A DNA stretch of 37,741 bases from Micromonospora craterilacus (GTDB lineage: Bacteria; Actinomycetota; Actinomycetes; Mycobacteriales; Micromonosporaceae). The stretch covers positions 1 through 37,741 of the forward strand of contig NZ_POTY01000031.1 in assembly GCF_003236315.1 (NCBI RefSeq), read 5' to 3'. Positions 23,970 through 32,666 of the stretch are shown here, piece by piece (positions within the stretch are counted from its first letter, which is position 1; every line of letters begins with the position of its first letter). The translations under genes were made by a program, and so were the position numbers. A model generated the notes under the pieces. That model was not told where the DNA came from and did not search any database. It saw nothing but the letters and a program-made list of their open reading frames with translations.

Positions 23970-24773
23970 GTGGACGACGACAGGGTGACCCGCCGCCGGG
24001 TAGCCGCCGACGAGGTCCGCCGGGCCAACCGCGGCTGGTGGGACGCGGACGCCGACGACTACCAGGCCGAGCACGGAGCGTTCCTGGGCGACGTGGACTT
24101 CGTCTGGTGCCCGGAGGGGTTGCGCGAGGCGGATGCCCGGCTGCTCGGCGAGCTGGCCGGACGCCGGGTGCTGGAGGTCGGCTGCGGCGCCGCGTCCTGC
24201 TCCCGCTGGCTGGCCACCCAGGGTGCCCGGCCGGTCGCCGTGGACCTGTCCGCCGGCATGTTGCGGCACGCGGCGCAGGCCGCCGCCCGCAGCGGGGTAC
24301 GCGTACCGCTGGTGCAGGCCGACGCCCTTGCCCTGCCCTTCGCCGACGCCGCCTTCGACACCGCCTGCACGGCGTTCGGGGCGGTGCCGTTCGTCGAGGA
24401 CTCGGCGGCGTTGATGCGCGAGGTGCACCGGGTGCTGCGGCCCGGCGGCCGCTGGGTGTTCTCGGTGACGCACCCGATGCGCTGGATCTTCCTCGACGAC
24501 CCGGGCGAGGGCGGGCTGACCGCCGTCCACTCGTACTTCGACACCCAGCCGTACGTGGAGCAGGACGAACGCGGCGTGGCCACCTACGTCGAGCAGCACC
24601 GCACCCTCGGCGACCGGGTCCGGGAACTGGTCGGCGCCGGGTTCCGGCTGGTGGACCTGGTGGAACCCGAGTGGCCGGCGGGGCACAAGGGCGTCTGGGG
24701 GCAGTGGAGCCCGCTGCGCGGGCGGCTCTTCCCCGGCACCGCCATCTTCGTCGCCGACAAGCCCGGCCCCTGA
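23970..24773 (+). CDS. class I SAM-dependent methyltransferase
   Basis: 267 residues from GTG 23970. It has a Rossmann-like methyltransferase core: motif I LEVGCGAAS (68-76), the acidic end of strand 2 (AVDLS), motif IV region FDTACTAFGAVPFV and post-motif LRPGGRWVFSVTH. The N-terminal segment (RRANRGWWDADADDYQAEHG, residues about 18-36) is shared by a common actinobacterial methyltransferase family. The substrate is not known. The following gene is 105 bp away. No membrane segment or signal is seen. Confidence 0.88.
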   Translation: MDDDRVTRRRVAADEVRRANRGWWDADADDYQAEHGAFLGDVDFVWCPEGLREADARLLGELAGRRVLEVGCGAASCSRWLATQGARPVAVDLSAGMLRHAAQAAARSGVRVPLVQADALALPFADAAFDTACTAFGAVPFVEDSAALMREVHRVLRPGGRWVFSVTHPMRWIFLDDPGEGGLTAVHSYFDTQPYVEQDERGVATYVEQHRTLGDRVRELVGAGFRLVDLVEPEWPAGHKGVWGQWSPLRGRLFPGTAIFVADKPGP

Positions 24774-24878
24774 CCCTCACCGCCGGGGCGACCGGAACCG
24801 CGCTGGCCGAGCCCGTCGAAATCAAGCTGCCGATCGCCGTGGTCGTTTTCGCCGGGCGACCCCGGGTAACCGGGCGAC

Positions 24879-25097
24879 ATGGCCGAAATGGAGTTCCGCC
24901 GGGGTGACCACGTCTCCTGGGCCAGCCACAGCGGCCGGGCGTACGGCGTGGTGAGGGAGAAACTGACCGAACGCACGCACGTACGCGGACACGCCGTGAA
25001 CGCGTCACCGGAGGCCCCGCAGTACCGCATCCGCAACGACGACTCGGGCCGGGATGTCGCTCACCGGCCGGAGGTGCTGCGTCATGAGCCGAAGTGA
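24879..25097 (+). CDS. DUF2945 (HVA1/TUDOR-like) small protein
   Basis: 72 residues. The family signature is present: an N-terminal GDHVSW, a second GxV strand (YGVVREKLTE), and the C-terminal YRIRNDDSGRDVAHRPEVLRH. This is the 'hypervirulence-associated TUDOR domain' family, a small beta-barrel fold with no proven bacterial function. A hairpin-forming CCCGG-gtaa-CCGGG (24861-24874) ends 4 nt before the ATG, and there is no ribosome site; ATG 24888 is the alternative start. The 3' end overlaps the next gene by 14 bp, so the two are probably translated together. Confidence 0.85.
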   Translation: MAEMEFRRGDHVSWASHSGRAYGVVREKLTERTHVRGHAVNASPEAPQYRIRNDDSGRDVAHRPEVLRHEPK

Positions 25098-25515
25098 CGA
25101 TCCCCAGCAGACCTACCAGGAGTTCACCGAGGCGGTGAACATGAAGCCCGCCGAGCTCCGGGAATGGTTGGAGACCCCGGAGTCCAAGCACGTCGGCTGG
25201 CAGAAGAAGGGGACCGAGGGCGGCGAGTCGGTCGGCCACGAGTCCGGCCGGAAGATCGTCGACCTGCTCCGGCGCAAGCGCGACGAGTTGACCGCCGCCG
25301 ACTACAAACACATGCGCAAGGTCGTCGGGTACGTCCGGCGACACATGGCGCAGCGACCGAGCGGCGACGTCCGTGAGACCCGGTGGCGGTACTCGCTGAT
25401 GAACTGGGGCCACGACCCGGTCAAGGCCCCGCTGCCGCCGCCCGGCGGTCCGTCACGGCGTGCCCTGGAACGGCACGGCGCCCCGCCGAAGTCACGCCGG
25501 GGGCCGGCACGCTGA
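25084..25515 (+). CDS. DUF3140 protein
   Basis: 143 residues. The conserved DUF3140 core runs over about residues 8-110: FTEAVNMKPAELREWLETPES, then KHVGWQKKG, SVGHESGRKIVDLLRRK, AADYKHMRKVVGYVRRHMAQRP, and WRYSLMNWGHDP (cited as landmarks). Charged helices suggest a nucleic-acid or protein binder; family members have been called DNA-binding without proof. The C-terminus is Pro/Arg-rich. It overlaps the DUF2945 gene by 14 bp, and both families are often neighbours in other bacteria as far as I recall. The function is unknown. Confidence 0.85.
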   Translation: MSRSDDPQQTYQEFTEAVNMKPAELREWLETPESKHVGWQKKGTEGGESVGHESGRKIVDLLRRKRDELTAADYKHMRKVVGYVRRHMAQRPSGDVRETRWRYSLMNWGHDPVKAPLPPPGGPSRRALERHGAPPKSRRGPAR

Positions 25516-25590
25516 TCCCGGCCCCGGCCCGGATTCTGCCGAGGCCCGGCTTGACCCTGCCGCTGACGGCAAGGTCCGACGATCGGCGGC

Positions 25591-26343
25591 ATGAACGACA
25601 ACATGCCACGCCGGGTCGTGGTCGTGACGGGCGCCGGCACCGGAATCGGCCGGGCCACCGCCCGGGCCTTCAGCTCCGCAGGAGCGCACGTTCTCGTGGT
25701 GGGCCGCCGCGCTGCGCCGCTGGCGGAGACCGCGGCCGATCACCCGCTGATCACCCCGCTCACCGTCGACGTCACCGCCGACGACGCGCCGGACCGGGTG
25801 GTCAGCGCCGCCGTCGACCACCACGGCCGGCTGGACGTGCTGGTCAACAACGCCGGCATCGCCGGCGGCGGTCTGCTCGCCGAGTTGGACGAGGCGGCGG
25901 CCCGCCGGCAGCTGTCCACCAACCTGCTCGCCCCGGTCCGGCTGGCCCACACGGCGGTCCCGGCACTTGCCGCCACCCGGGGCGTGATCGTCAACGTCAC
26001 CACGTCGATCGGGCAGCGGGCCTGGCCCGGAGCCTCGCTCTACGCGGCGGGCAAGGCCGCCCTCGACTCACTGACCCGCAGCTGGGCGGTAGAGCTGGCG
26101 CCGCGCGGCATCCGGGTGGTGGCGGTCGCCCCGGGGGCGATCGACACCCCGATCGGTGCGCACCAGGGCCTCAGCCCGCAGCAGCGCGCGACGGTACGCG
26201 CGTGGCAGCTCGGGCACACGCCGCTGGGCCGGATCGGGGACCCCGAGGAGGTAGCCTGGGCGATCCTGCGGCTCTGCGACCCGGAGGCGGCCTTCGTCAC
26301 CGGCGTGGTGCTGCCGGTCGACGGTGGAGCGGTCGTCGCGTGA
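25591..26343 (+). CDS. short-chain dehydrogenase/reductase
   Basis: 250 residues, a classical SDR. It has the cofactor motif TGAGTGIG (13-20), GRR after strand 2 (38-40, suggesting NADPH), NNAG (86-89), catalytic Asn111, Ser139, Tyr151 and Lys155 (YAAGK), and the PGAIDTP loop after strand 6. It oxidises or reduces an alcohol/ketone that cannot be named. A possible -10 (GACGAT, 25578-25583) sits 7 nt before the ATG with no ribosome site. A MerR regulator starts 7 nt after its stop, so the two probably form an operon in which MerR senses the substrate or a stress. Confidence 0.93.
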   Translation: MNDNMPRRVVVVTGAGTGIGRATARAFSSAGAHVLVVGRRAAPLAETAADHPLITPLTVDVTADDAPDRVVSAAVDHHGRLDVLVNNAGIAGGGLLAELDEAAARRQLSTNLLAPVRLAHTAVPALAATRGVIVNVTTSIGQRAWPGASLYAAGKAALDSLTRSWAVELAPRGIRVVAVAPGAIDTPIGAHQGLSPQQRATVRAWQLGHTPLGRIGDPEEVAWAILRLCDPEAAFVTGVVLPVDGGAVVA

Positions 26344-26350
26344 GGGGACG

Positions 26351-26719
26351 GTGCCCGGGTTGCGGATCGGCGAACTGGCCAGGGTCACCGGCAGCACTCC
26401 CCGGGCGCTGCGGCACTACGAGGAGCACGGGCTGATCGACTCCCACCGGGCCGCCAACGGCTACCGGGAGTACGACGAGCGTGCCGTCGTGCGGGTGCGC
26501 AACATCCGGCACCTGCTCGCCAGCGGGCTGACCCTGGCGGATGTCCGGGTGTTTCTGCCCTGCCTCGACAGGGACGTGGCCACGGCGGCGCCCTCCCCCG
26601 CCGGGCTGCGGGTCGCCCTGGAACGCCTGGCCGTGCTGGACGCACGGATCGCCGCCCAAGCGGCGGTGCGGGACCGCCTCGCGGCCGCGCTCCGCGACGC
26701 GGCCGCGTCCCTCAGGTAA
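26351..26719 (+). CDS. MerR family transcriptional regulator
   Basis: 122 residues from GTG 26351, which has GAGGGG 4 nt upstream. The N-terminal winged helix-turn-helix is typical: RIGELARVTGSTPRALRHYEEHGL (core TPRALRHYEEHGL), then YREYDERAVVRVRNIRHLLASGL. A coiled-coil segment follows (about 85-122). The C-terminus is short with no metal-binding cysteines, so it belongs to the general drug/redox-type group rather than the metal sensors. It is co-directional with, and 7 nt from, the SDR gene. A 19-bp MerR operator was not found. Confidence 0.9.
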   Translation: MPGLRIGELARVTGSTPRALRHYEEHGLIDSHRAANGYREYDERAVVRVRNIRHLLASGLTLADVRVFLPCLDRDVATAAPSPAGLRVALERLAVLDARIAAQAAVRDRLAAALRDAAASLR

Positions 26720-26744
26720 CCCCGGAACCCCGACAACGAGGGAA

Positions 26745-29444
26745 TCAGTGGTCGGCGCTGTTCCAGTCCCGCCCTTCGCCGACCGACACCTCCAGCGGCA
26801 CCGACAGCGGGTACGCCCCACCCATCTCGCGCCGCACCAGCTCCTCCAGCGTCGCCCGCTCTCCCGGCGCCACCTCGAAGACCAGTTCGTCGTGCACCTG
26901 CAGCAGCATCCGGGAACGCAGCCCGGCGTCCCGCAGGGCGGTGTCGACGTGCAGCATGGCGACCTTGATGATGTCCGCCGCAGAGCCCTGGATCGGGGCG
27001 TTGAGCGCCATCCGCTCGGCCATCTCCCGCCGCTGCCGGTTGTCGCTCACCAGGTCGGGCAGGTAGCGCCGGCGGCCGAGGATGGTGGAGGTGTAGCCGT
27101 CCTGGCGGGCCCGGGCGACGACCTCCTGGAGGTAGTCCCGGACGCCACCGAAGCCGGCGAAGTAGTGCTCCATCAGCGCGCGCGCCTCCTCGGCGCTGAT
27201 GCCGAGCTGCTGGGACAGGCCGAAGGCGCTCAGCCCGTACGCCAGGCCGTAGTTCATCGCCTTGATCTTGCGCCGCTGGTCCGGGACGACCTCGGCCACC
27301 GGGACGCCGAAGACCGACGAGGCGGTCGCCGCGTGGAAGTCGGCACCGGAGTTGAACGCCTGGATCAGCGCGTCGTCCGCCGACAGGTGCGCCATGATCC
27401 GCATCTCGATCTGGCTGTAGTCGGCGGTGAGCAGGCAGTCATACCCCTCCCCCACGACGAAGGCGCGGCGGATCCGCCGCCCCTCCTCCGTGCGGATCGG
27501 GATGTTCTGCAGGTTGGGCTCGGTGGAGGAGAGCCGACCGGTGGCGGCCACCGTCTGGTTGAAGGTGGTGTGGATGCGCCCGTCGTCGGAGACCGACTTG
27601 AGCAGGCCGTCCACGGTCGACTTGAGCTTGGCCACGTCGCGGTGGCGCAGCAGATAGGTCAGCACCGGGTGTGGGTTCTGCGCGTGGAGCCACTGCAACG
27701 CGTCGGCGTCGGTGGTGTAGCCCGTCTTGATCCGCTTGGTCTTGGGCAGATTCAGCTCGCCAAAGAGGATCTCCTGAAGCTGCTTCGGCGAGCCGAGGTT
27801 GAACTCCCGCCCAACCGCCGCGTACGCACCCTGCGCGGCGGCCTTCACCTCGGCGGCGAAGTGCGCCTCCAGCTCGGACAGGTAGTCGGTGTCGGCGGCG
27901 ATGCCGGTGCGTTCCATGTGCGCCAGCACCCGCATCAGCGGCAGCTCGACCCCGGCCATCAGCCGGGCCGACTGCTCGCCGTCGCGGGACAGCTCCGCGT
28001 CGATCGCGTCGGCCAGGTCGAGGGTGGCCCGGGCGTGCAGCATGAGGTTCTGCTCGGCCTCGCTGTCGCCGCCGAGCCCGTCCAGCGTCAGCTGGCCGTC
28101 GTCCGGGGCGTCGACGCGCAGCTCCCGGTGCAGGTAGCGCAGCGCCAGGTCGGTCAGGTCGTAGGAACGCTGGTCGGGGCGGGCCAGGTAGGCCGCGATC
28201 TGGGTGTCCCGGGCGATGCCGGCCAGGGACCAGCCGTGCGCGGCGAAGGCGAGCACGGCGGGCTTGCTGTCGTGCAGCACCTTCGGCCGGGTCTCGTCGG
28301 CCAGCCAGCCCGCCAGGGCCACCTCGTCGGCCTCCGCCAGCCCGCTCGGGTCGAACCAGGCCGCCGCGCCGTCGGCGGTGGCCAGGGCCATGCCGGTGAT
28401 GGTGGCGGTGTGCCGGCGGTTGGGGCCGGTGTCGAGCTTGACCGCCAGGCCGACCGGGGTGCCGGCCGTCCCGTGCGTCGCCAGCCAACCGGCCAGGGCG
28501 CCGGGGGCGGCGAGGACCTCGCCGGCCAGGTCGAAGCCCGCCTCGGCCTCCGGCTCGACCGCCTCCAGGTACTGGTAGAGCCGGTCGCGCAGGATGCGGA
28601 ACTGGAGGGTGTCGAAGACCTGGTGCACCGCCTCGCGGTCCCAGCCCTGCCAGCGGGCGTCGTCGGGGCGGATCGGCAGCTCCAGGTCGGAGACCAGGCA
28701 GTTGATCTCGTAGTTGCGGATCACATCGGCCAGCCGCTCACGCAGGCTGTCGCCGGCCTTGCCCTTGATCTCGTCGGCGCGGGCGATGACGCCCTCCACC
28801 CCGCCATAGGTGTTGATCCATTTGGCAGCCGTCTTCGGGCCGACCCCGGGAACGCCGGGCAGATTGTCGCTGGTCTCGCCGACCAGCGCGGCCAGGTCGC
28901 GGTAGTGCCCGGGGCCGACGCCGTACTTCGCCTCGACCGCGGCCGGATCCATCCGGGCCAGATCGGAGACGCCCTTGCGCGGGTAGAGCACGGTGACCTG
29001 CTCGCCGACCAGTTGGAAGGCGTCCCGGTCGCCGGTGCTGATCAGCACCGACATGCCCTGGTCGCGGGCCTGGCAGGCCAGGGTGGCGATGATGTCGTCG
29101 GCCTCGTAGCCCTCCTTCTCCACCACCGGGATGCGCAGCGCGGCCAGGACCTCCTTCACCAGGCTGACCTGGCCCTTGAAGTCGGTCGGGGTCTCGCTGC
29201 GGCCGGCCTTGTACTCCGCGTACTTGTCGGTACGGAAGGACCGGCGGGAGACGTCGAAGGCGACGACGATGTGGGTCGGCTGCTCATCGCGCAGCACGTT
29301 GATCAGCATGGAGGTGAAGCCGTAGACCGCGTTGGTCGGCTGCCCCGTCGTGGTGGAGAAGTTCTCCACCGGCAGGGCGAAGAAGGCCCGGTATGCCAGG
29401 GAGTGTCCGTCAACGAGAAGCAGGCGCGGGGTCGTAGCTGTCAC
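26745..29444 (-). CDS. polA: DNA polymerase I
   Basis: 899 residues. Residues 1-about 300 are the 5'-3' flap exonuclease (VDGHSLAYRAFF, and the acidic clusters in YEADDIIATLA and STGDRDAFQLV). A middle domain occupies about 320-500. The C-terminal polymerase has motif A DYSQIEMR (Asp675), motif B with Arg724, Lys728 and Tyr736, and motif C QVHDELVFEV (Asp852, Glu853). In the middle domain the first proofreading motif is degenerate: VKLDTG stands where the Asp-x-Glu pair is expected, so 3'-5' exonuclease activity is probably absent, as in other actinobacterial PolA. The enzyme fills gaps in repair and removes Okazaki primers. GTG 29444 is chosen with a leaderless -10 just upstream. Confidence 0.97.
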   Translation of the reverse strand: MTATTPRLLLVDGHSLAYRAFFALPVENFSTTTGQPTNAVYGFTSMLINVLRDEQPTHIVVAFDVSRRSFRTDKYAEYKAGRSETPTDFKGQVSLVKEVLAALRIPVVEKEGYEADDIIATLACQARDQGMSVLISTGDRDAFQLVGEQVTVLYPRKGVSDLARMDPAAVEAKYGVGPGHYRDLAALVGETSDNLPGVPGVGPKTAAKWINTYGGVEGVIARADEIKGKAGDSLRERLADVIRNYEINCLVSDLELPIRPDDARWQGWDREAVHQVFDTLQFRILRDRLYQYLEAVEPEAEAGFDLAGEVLAAPGALAGWLATHGTAGTPVGLAVKLDTGPNRRHTATITGMALATADGAAAWFDPSGLAEADEVALAGWLADETRPKVLHDSKPAVLAFAAHGWSLAGIARDTQIAAYLARPDQRSYDLTDLALRYLHRELRVDAPDDGQLTLDGLGGDSEAEQNLMLHARATLDLADAIDAELSRDGEQSARLMAGVELPLMRVLAHMERTGIAADTDYLSELEAHFAAEVKAAAQGAYAAVGREFNLGSPKQLQEILFGELNLPKTKRIKTGYTTDADALQWLHAQNPHPVLTYLLRHRDVAKLKSTVDGLLKSVSDDGRIHTTFNQTVAATGRLSSTEPNLQNIPIRTEEGRRIRRAFVVGEGYDCLLTADYSQIEMRIMAHLSADDALIQAFNSGADFHAATASSVFGVPVAEVVPDQRRKIKAMNYGLAYGLSAFGLSQQLGISAEEARALMEHYFAGFGGVRDYLQEVVARARQDGYTSTILGRRRYLPDLVSDNRQRREMAERMALNAPIQGSAADIIKVAMLHVDTALRDAGLRSRMLLQVHDELVFEVAPGERATLEELVRREMGGAYPLSVPLEVSVGEGRDWNSADH

Positions 29445-29451
29445 GGCAGCG

Positions 29452-29457
29452 ACTCTA
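29452..29457 (-). promoter_or_regulatory. candidate leaderless -10 element of polA
   Basis: On the minus strand TAGAGT (29457-29452) ends exactly 7 nt before the GTG at 29444. No ribosome binding site lies between. Confidence 0.5.
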
Positions 29458-29560
29458 TCCCCTGGCCCCGACAGGGACGCACGGTCGCCGCCCCCACAGA
29501 TCGCGATGTTGTCGTTACAGTATCGAAGATCAACGTTCGACGGCGAGGGAGGACACGGGG

Positions 29561-29800
29561 ATGAACACGACGGGGAAGAAGTGGATCGTGCGACTCGGGC
29601 TGCCAGCGATGGTCGCGGCCGGGGCGATGGTCGTCACGGCTGGGCCGGCGCAGGCCGGACAGTGGGTGAGCGGCGGGGTCTACGTCCAGCAGTCCCAGTG
29701 CCGTTCCGTCGGGGAGGCCCGGGTGAAGAGCGGTTACTACGAGCGATACACCTGCACGGCGCAGAACCCGGGTTGGTGGCTACAGGGCTTCGTGAACTGA
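29561..29800 (+). CDS. small secreted protein with two cysteines
   Basis: 79 residues with GGGAGG upstream of the ATG. Residues 1-32 form a Sec signal peptide (basic KKWIVR, hydrophobic core, cleavage after AGPAQA), leaving about 47 residues. The mature part has two cysteines (Cys47 and Cys65), likely a disulfide, and is rich in Tyr, Trp, Gln and Gly (WVSGGVYVQQSQCRSVGEA, YERYTCTAQNPGWWLQGFVN region). Its size and aromatic content recall small cell-wall or inhibitor-like exported proteins, but no family is recognised. It is divergent from polA, sharing 116 bp with it. Possible promoter words (TTGTCG 29509, AACGTT 29532) are weak. Confidence 0.8.
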   Translation: MNTTGKKWIVRLGLPAMVAAGAMVVTAGPAQAGQWVSGGVYVQQSQCRSVGEARVKSGYYERYTCTAQNPGWWLQGFVN

Positions 29801-29823
29801 CCGGCTGACCCGGCCGTGGCCGT

Positions 29824-29843
29824 GGTGACCCGATCTGGTCACC
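29824..29843 (+). terminator. hairpin after the small secreted protein gene
   Basis: GGTGACC-cgatct-GGTCACC, 7-bp perfect arms, 24 bp past the stop. It could end either strand's transcript. Confidence 0.5.
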
Positions 29844-29890
29844 CGCCCCACCAATAACCAGGACCAGGCGGGACCGGCGACGGTCGCACC

Positions 29891-29930
29891 GGATCCGGTC
29901 GCCGGCGATGTTCCGTCGGCGACCGGATCC
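29891..29930 (-). terminator. terminator of the amino acid ABC transporter operon
   Basis: Perfect 14-bp arms (29891-29904 and 29917-29930) with a 12-nt loop, 3 nt past the ATPase stop. No U-tract. Confidence 0.85.
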
Positions 29931-29933
29931 AGG

Positions 29934-30743
29934 TCAGAGCACCTTGGCCAGGAACGCCTTGGTCCGGTCGTGCTTCGGGTCGGCGATCACCTCGCGCGGG
30001 TTGCCCTGCTCGACCACCACGCCGCCGTCCATGAAGACCAGCGAGTCGCCGACCTCCCGGGCGAAGCCGATCTCGTGGGTCACCACGATCATCGTCATGC
30101 CGTCGCGGGCCAGGTCCTTCATCACGTCCAGCACCTCGCCGACCAGCTCCGGGTCGAGCGCGCTGGTCGGCTCGTCGAAAAGCATCAGCTTCGGCTTCAT
30201 GGCCAGCGCCCGGGCGATGGCCACCCGCTGCTGCTGCCCACCGGAGAGCTGCCCCGGATAGTTGCCCAGCTTGTCGCCGAGTCCGACCCGTTCCAGCAGC
30301 GCCGCGGCCCGCTCCCGGGCGGCGGACTTCTTCTCCCGCCGTACCAGGGTCGGTGCCTCGGCCACGTTGTCCAGGGCCGTCATGTGCGGGAACAGGTTGA
30401 ACCGCTGGAACACCATGCCGATCGAGCGGCGCTGGGCGGCGACCTCCTTCTCCCGCATCTCGTGCAGCTTGCCGCCGCGCTCCCGGTAGCCGATCAGCTC
30501 GCCGTCCACCCGGATCCACCCGGCGTTGATCTTCTCCAGGTGGTTGATGCAGCGCAGGAAGGTCGACTTGCCCGAGCCGGAGGGCCCGAGCAGGCAGCAC
30601 ACCTCCCCGGCCCGCACCTGCAGGTCGATGCCCTTGAGCACCTCGATCGAGCCGAACGACTTGTGCACCTGCTCGGCGTGCACCATCGGCCTCGACTCCG
30701 CCCCCGGCGGGCCGGCCTGCGGCAGCACTTTCACGCCCGTCAT
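29934..30743 (-). CDS. polar amino acid ABC transporter, ATP-binding protein
   Basis: 269 residues. It is the ATPase of a PAAT-family importer (GlnQ/GluA type), with Walker A GPSGSGKS (53-60), Q-loop FQRFNLFPH, signature LSGGQQQR (166-173), Walker B LMLFDEP (186-192) and the switch histidine in VVTHEIGF. The N-terminal 20 residues are extra; an in-frame Met at residue 20 could be a later start. The ATG at 30743 shares a base with the permease stop (TGATG), showing coupling. Substrate is probably glutamate, glutamine or another polar amino acid; not resolvable here. Confidence 0.93.
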   Translation of the reverse strand: MTGVKVLPQAGPPGAESRPMVHAEQVHKSFGSIEVLKGIDLQVRAGEVCCLLGPSGSGKSTFLRCINHLEKINAGWIRVDGELIGYRERGGKLHEMREKEVAAQRRSIGMVFQRFNLFPHMTALDNVAEAPTLVRREKKSAARERAAALLERVGLGDKLGNYPGQLSGGQQQRVAIARALAMKPKLMLFDEPTSALDPELVGEVLDVMKDLARDGMTMIVVTHEIGFAREVGDSLVFMDGGVVVEQGNPREVIADPKHDRTKAFLAKVL

Positions 30744-31720
30744 CACGCATCCGCCTTGCTCGCGCCGCCGCCGGTCTCTGCGACGATCCCCCGCAACTTG
30801 ACTTTCGCCCGCCCGCTGCGGCCGACACCCTTGGAGAAGTGCCGCTCCAGGTAGTACTGACCGACCAGCAGCACGCTGGTCAGCACCAGGTACCACAGGC
30901 ACGCCGCCACGTACATGGGGAAGAGCTGGAAGGTGCGGGCACCGACGGCCTTGAGCTGGAAGAACAGCTCGGTGGAGACCGGGATGAAGGCCACCAGGGC
31001 GGTGTCCTTGAGCATCGCGATGGTCTCGTTGCCGGTCGGCGGAATGATCACCCGCATCGCCTGCGGCAGCACGATCCGGCGCATGATCTGACCCCGGGTC
31101 AGGCCGAGCGCCTGGGCGGCCTCGGTCTGCCCCTCGTCGACCGACTGGATGCCGGCCCGGACGATCTCCGCCATGTACGCGGCCTCGGAGAGGCCGAGCG
31201 CCAGCATGCCGGCGACGAAGCCGGTGAGAAGGTCCATCGCCGAGAAGCCGAAGAGTCGCGCCTCGAAGTCCTGTACCCCGAACAGCGCGCCGATCTGCCG
31301 GTCGAAGGGCAACCCGAACTCGATCCGGGACCAGAGGATGCCCAGGTTGCCGAAGAGGAGCGCCAGCACCAGCCGGGGCACCGCCCGGAAGAACCAGGTG
31401 TAGACCCAGGAGACGCCGCGCAGGATCGGGTTCTCGGAGAGCCGCATGATCGCGATGACGATGCCCAGCGTGATGCCGATGAGCATCGAGCAGATGGTCA
31501 GCGCGATGGTGCCCCGCAGCCCTGCCATGATCGGCGGCCGGAACATCTCGTCGATCATGAACGACCAGTTGAACGCCTTGTTCGTCACCAGCATGTGCAC
31601 GAACATGGCCACCAGCACCCCGATGACGGCGACGGCGAGCCACCGTCCGGGATGCCGCACGGGCACGGCCTGGATGGGTTCCGGCCGTGCCCGTTCGGGT
31701 GTTTCGGTGTCGAGAGACAT
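30743..31720 (-). CDS. polar amino acid ABC transporter, permease
   Basis: 325 residues. A membrane helix (about 28-47), then the transmembrane domain with the [27 protein letters not shown] loop, which docks the ATPase and is highly conserved in the HisM/GlnP family. There is only one permease gene, so it probably works as a homodimer, unlike GluC/GluD of corynebacteria. The stretch between helices (about 130-165) is longer than usual, as in some GltK-like fusions. It starts 1 nt after the binding-protein stop and overlaps the ATPase start by 1 base. Confidence 0.93.
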   Translation of the reverse strand: MSLDTETPERARPEPIQAVPVRHPGRWLAVAVIGVLVAMFVHMLVTNKAFNWSFMIDEMFRPPIMAGLRGTIALTICSMLIGITLGIVIAIMRLSENPILRGVSWVYTWFFRAVPRLVLALLFGNLGILWSRIEFGLPFDRQIGALFGVQDFEARLFGFSAMDLLTGFVAGMLALGLSEAAYMAEIVRAGIQSVDEGQTEAAQALGLTRGQIMRRIVLPQAMRVIIPPTGNETIAMLKDTALVAFIPVSTELFFQLKAVGARTFQLFPMYVAACLWYLVLTSVLLVGQYYLERHFSKGVGRSGRAKVKLRGIVAETGGGASKADA

Positions 31721-31721
31721 G

Positions 31722-32633
31722 TCAGCTGGCGGGGTTCACTGCCGAAGTCGAGATGGCACCGCCCTCGACGCCCCACTTCTTCAGCGCCGCCTCGTAGCTG
31801 CCGTCGGCGATGACCGCCTGCACGGCCTCCTGCAGCACCTCGGCGAACGCGGTCTGGTCCTTCTTCACCACGTAGCCGTAGGGAGCCGACTCGTAGATGT
31901 CGCCGAGCACCTCCAGCTGGCCGTTGCTCTGCTGCACCGCGTACGCGCCGACCGGCGAGTCGGCCAGCATGGCGTCGTTCTTGCCGCTGACCACCGCGGC
32001 CGTCGCGTCGGCCTGAGACTGGTACTGGTCGATGCTGATCGCCGGCTTGCCGGCGTCCGTGCACTTCTTCGACCGGGCCTCGAGGTCCTCAACCTGGACC
32101 GTGCTGGTCTGCACGGCGATCTTCTTGCCGCAGGCGTTGTCCGGGTCCACCTGGTTCGGGTTACCGGCCTTGGTGGCCCACTGGGTGCCGGCGGAGAAGT
32201 AGCTCACCATGTTGACCGTCTGCATGCGCTCGGGGTTGATGGTGAACGAGGAGACACCGATCTCGTACTTGCCGGAGTCCACACCGGGCAGGATCGCGTC
32301 GAACGGCGCCGCCTCGTACTCGGCCTTCAGGCCGAGCTTCTGCGCCACCGCGTTGAACAGCTCGACGTCGAAGCCGATCACGGTCTTGCCGTCGGTGTCG
32401 AGGAACTCCGCCGGCGCGTACGTCGCGTCGGTGCCCACCTTGATCACGCCGTCAGCCTTGATCGCGTCAGGCACCTTCGCGGCGAGCGCCGAGTCGGCGT
32501 CGGCCGTTACGGACGGGCCCGCACCGGGCTGGTCGTCGCTCTCCTTCTCGCCGCATGCGGCCAACGAGAGGGTGAGCAGCGCCGCACCGGCCACACCGAT
32601 GACGGCCCGCCGGCGACCGTTGAAGTTGAACAT
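31722..32633 (-). CDS. polar amino acid ABC transporter, substrate-binding lipoprotein
   Basis: 303 residues. A lipoprotein signal with Cys27 in LAAC, then a family 3 (PBP2-like) binding protein: TDATYAPAEF, GFDVELFNAVAQKLGL and DAILPGVDSGKYEIGVSSF (first lobe landmarks), and later the hinge and AYVVK-like segment YGYVVKKDQ. A strong ribosome site AAGGAG precedes the ATG at 32633. It lies 33 nt after the livF stop on the same strand, without a visible terminator or promoter, so it probably belongs to the liv transcript. Ligand: polar amino acid, exact type unknown. Confidence 0.93.
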   Translation of the reverse strand: MFNFNGRRRAVIGVAGAALLTLSLAACGEKESDDQPGAGPSVTADADSALAAKVPDAIKADGVIKVGTDATYAPAEFLDTDGKTVIGFDVELFNAVAQKLGLKAEYEAAPFDAILPGVDSGKYEIGVSSFTINPERMQTVNMVSYFSAGTQWATKAGNPNQVDPDNACGKKIAVQTSTVQVEDLEARSKKCTDAGKPAISIDQYQSQADATAAVVSGKNDAMLADSPVGAYAVQQSNGQLEVLGDIYESAPYGYVVKKDQTAFAEVLQEAVQAVIADGSYEAALKKWGVEGGAISTSAVNPAS

Positions 32634-32666
32634 GTCGCACTCCTTGCGATGAGGGGTAGCAGCCGG

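Noticed and set aside
24861..24874. CCCGG-gtaa-CCGGG as a transcription terminator for the methyltransferase
   Set aside because: The stem is only 5 bp and ends 4 nt before the next start codon, so an operator or start-site structure is more likely.
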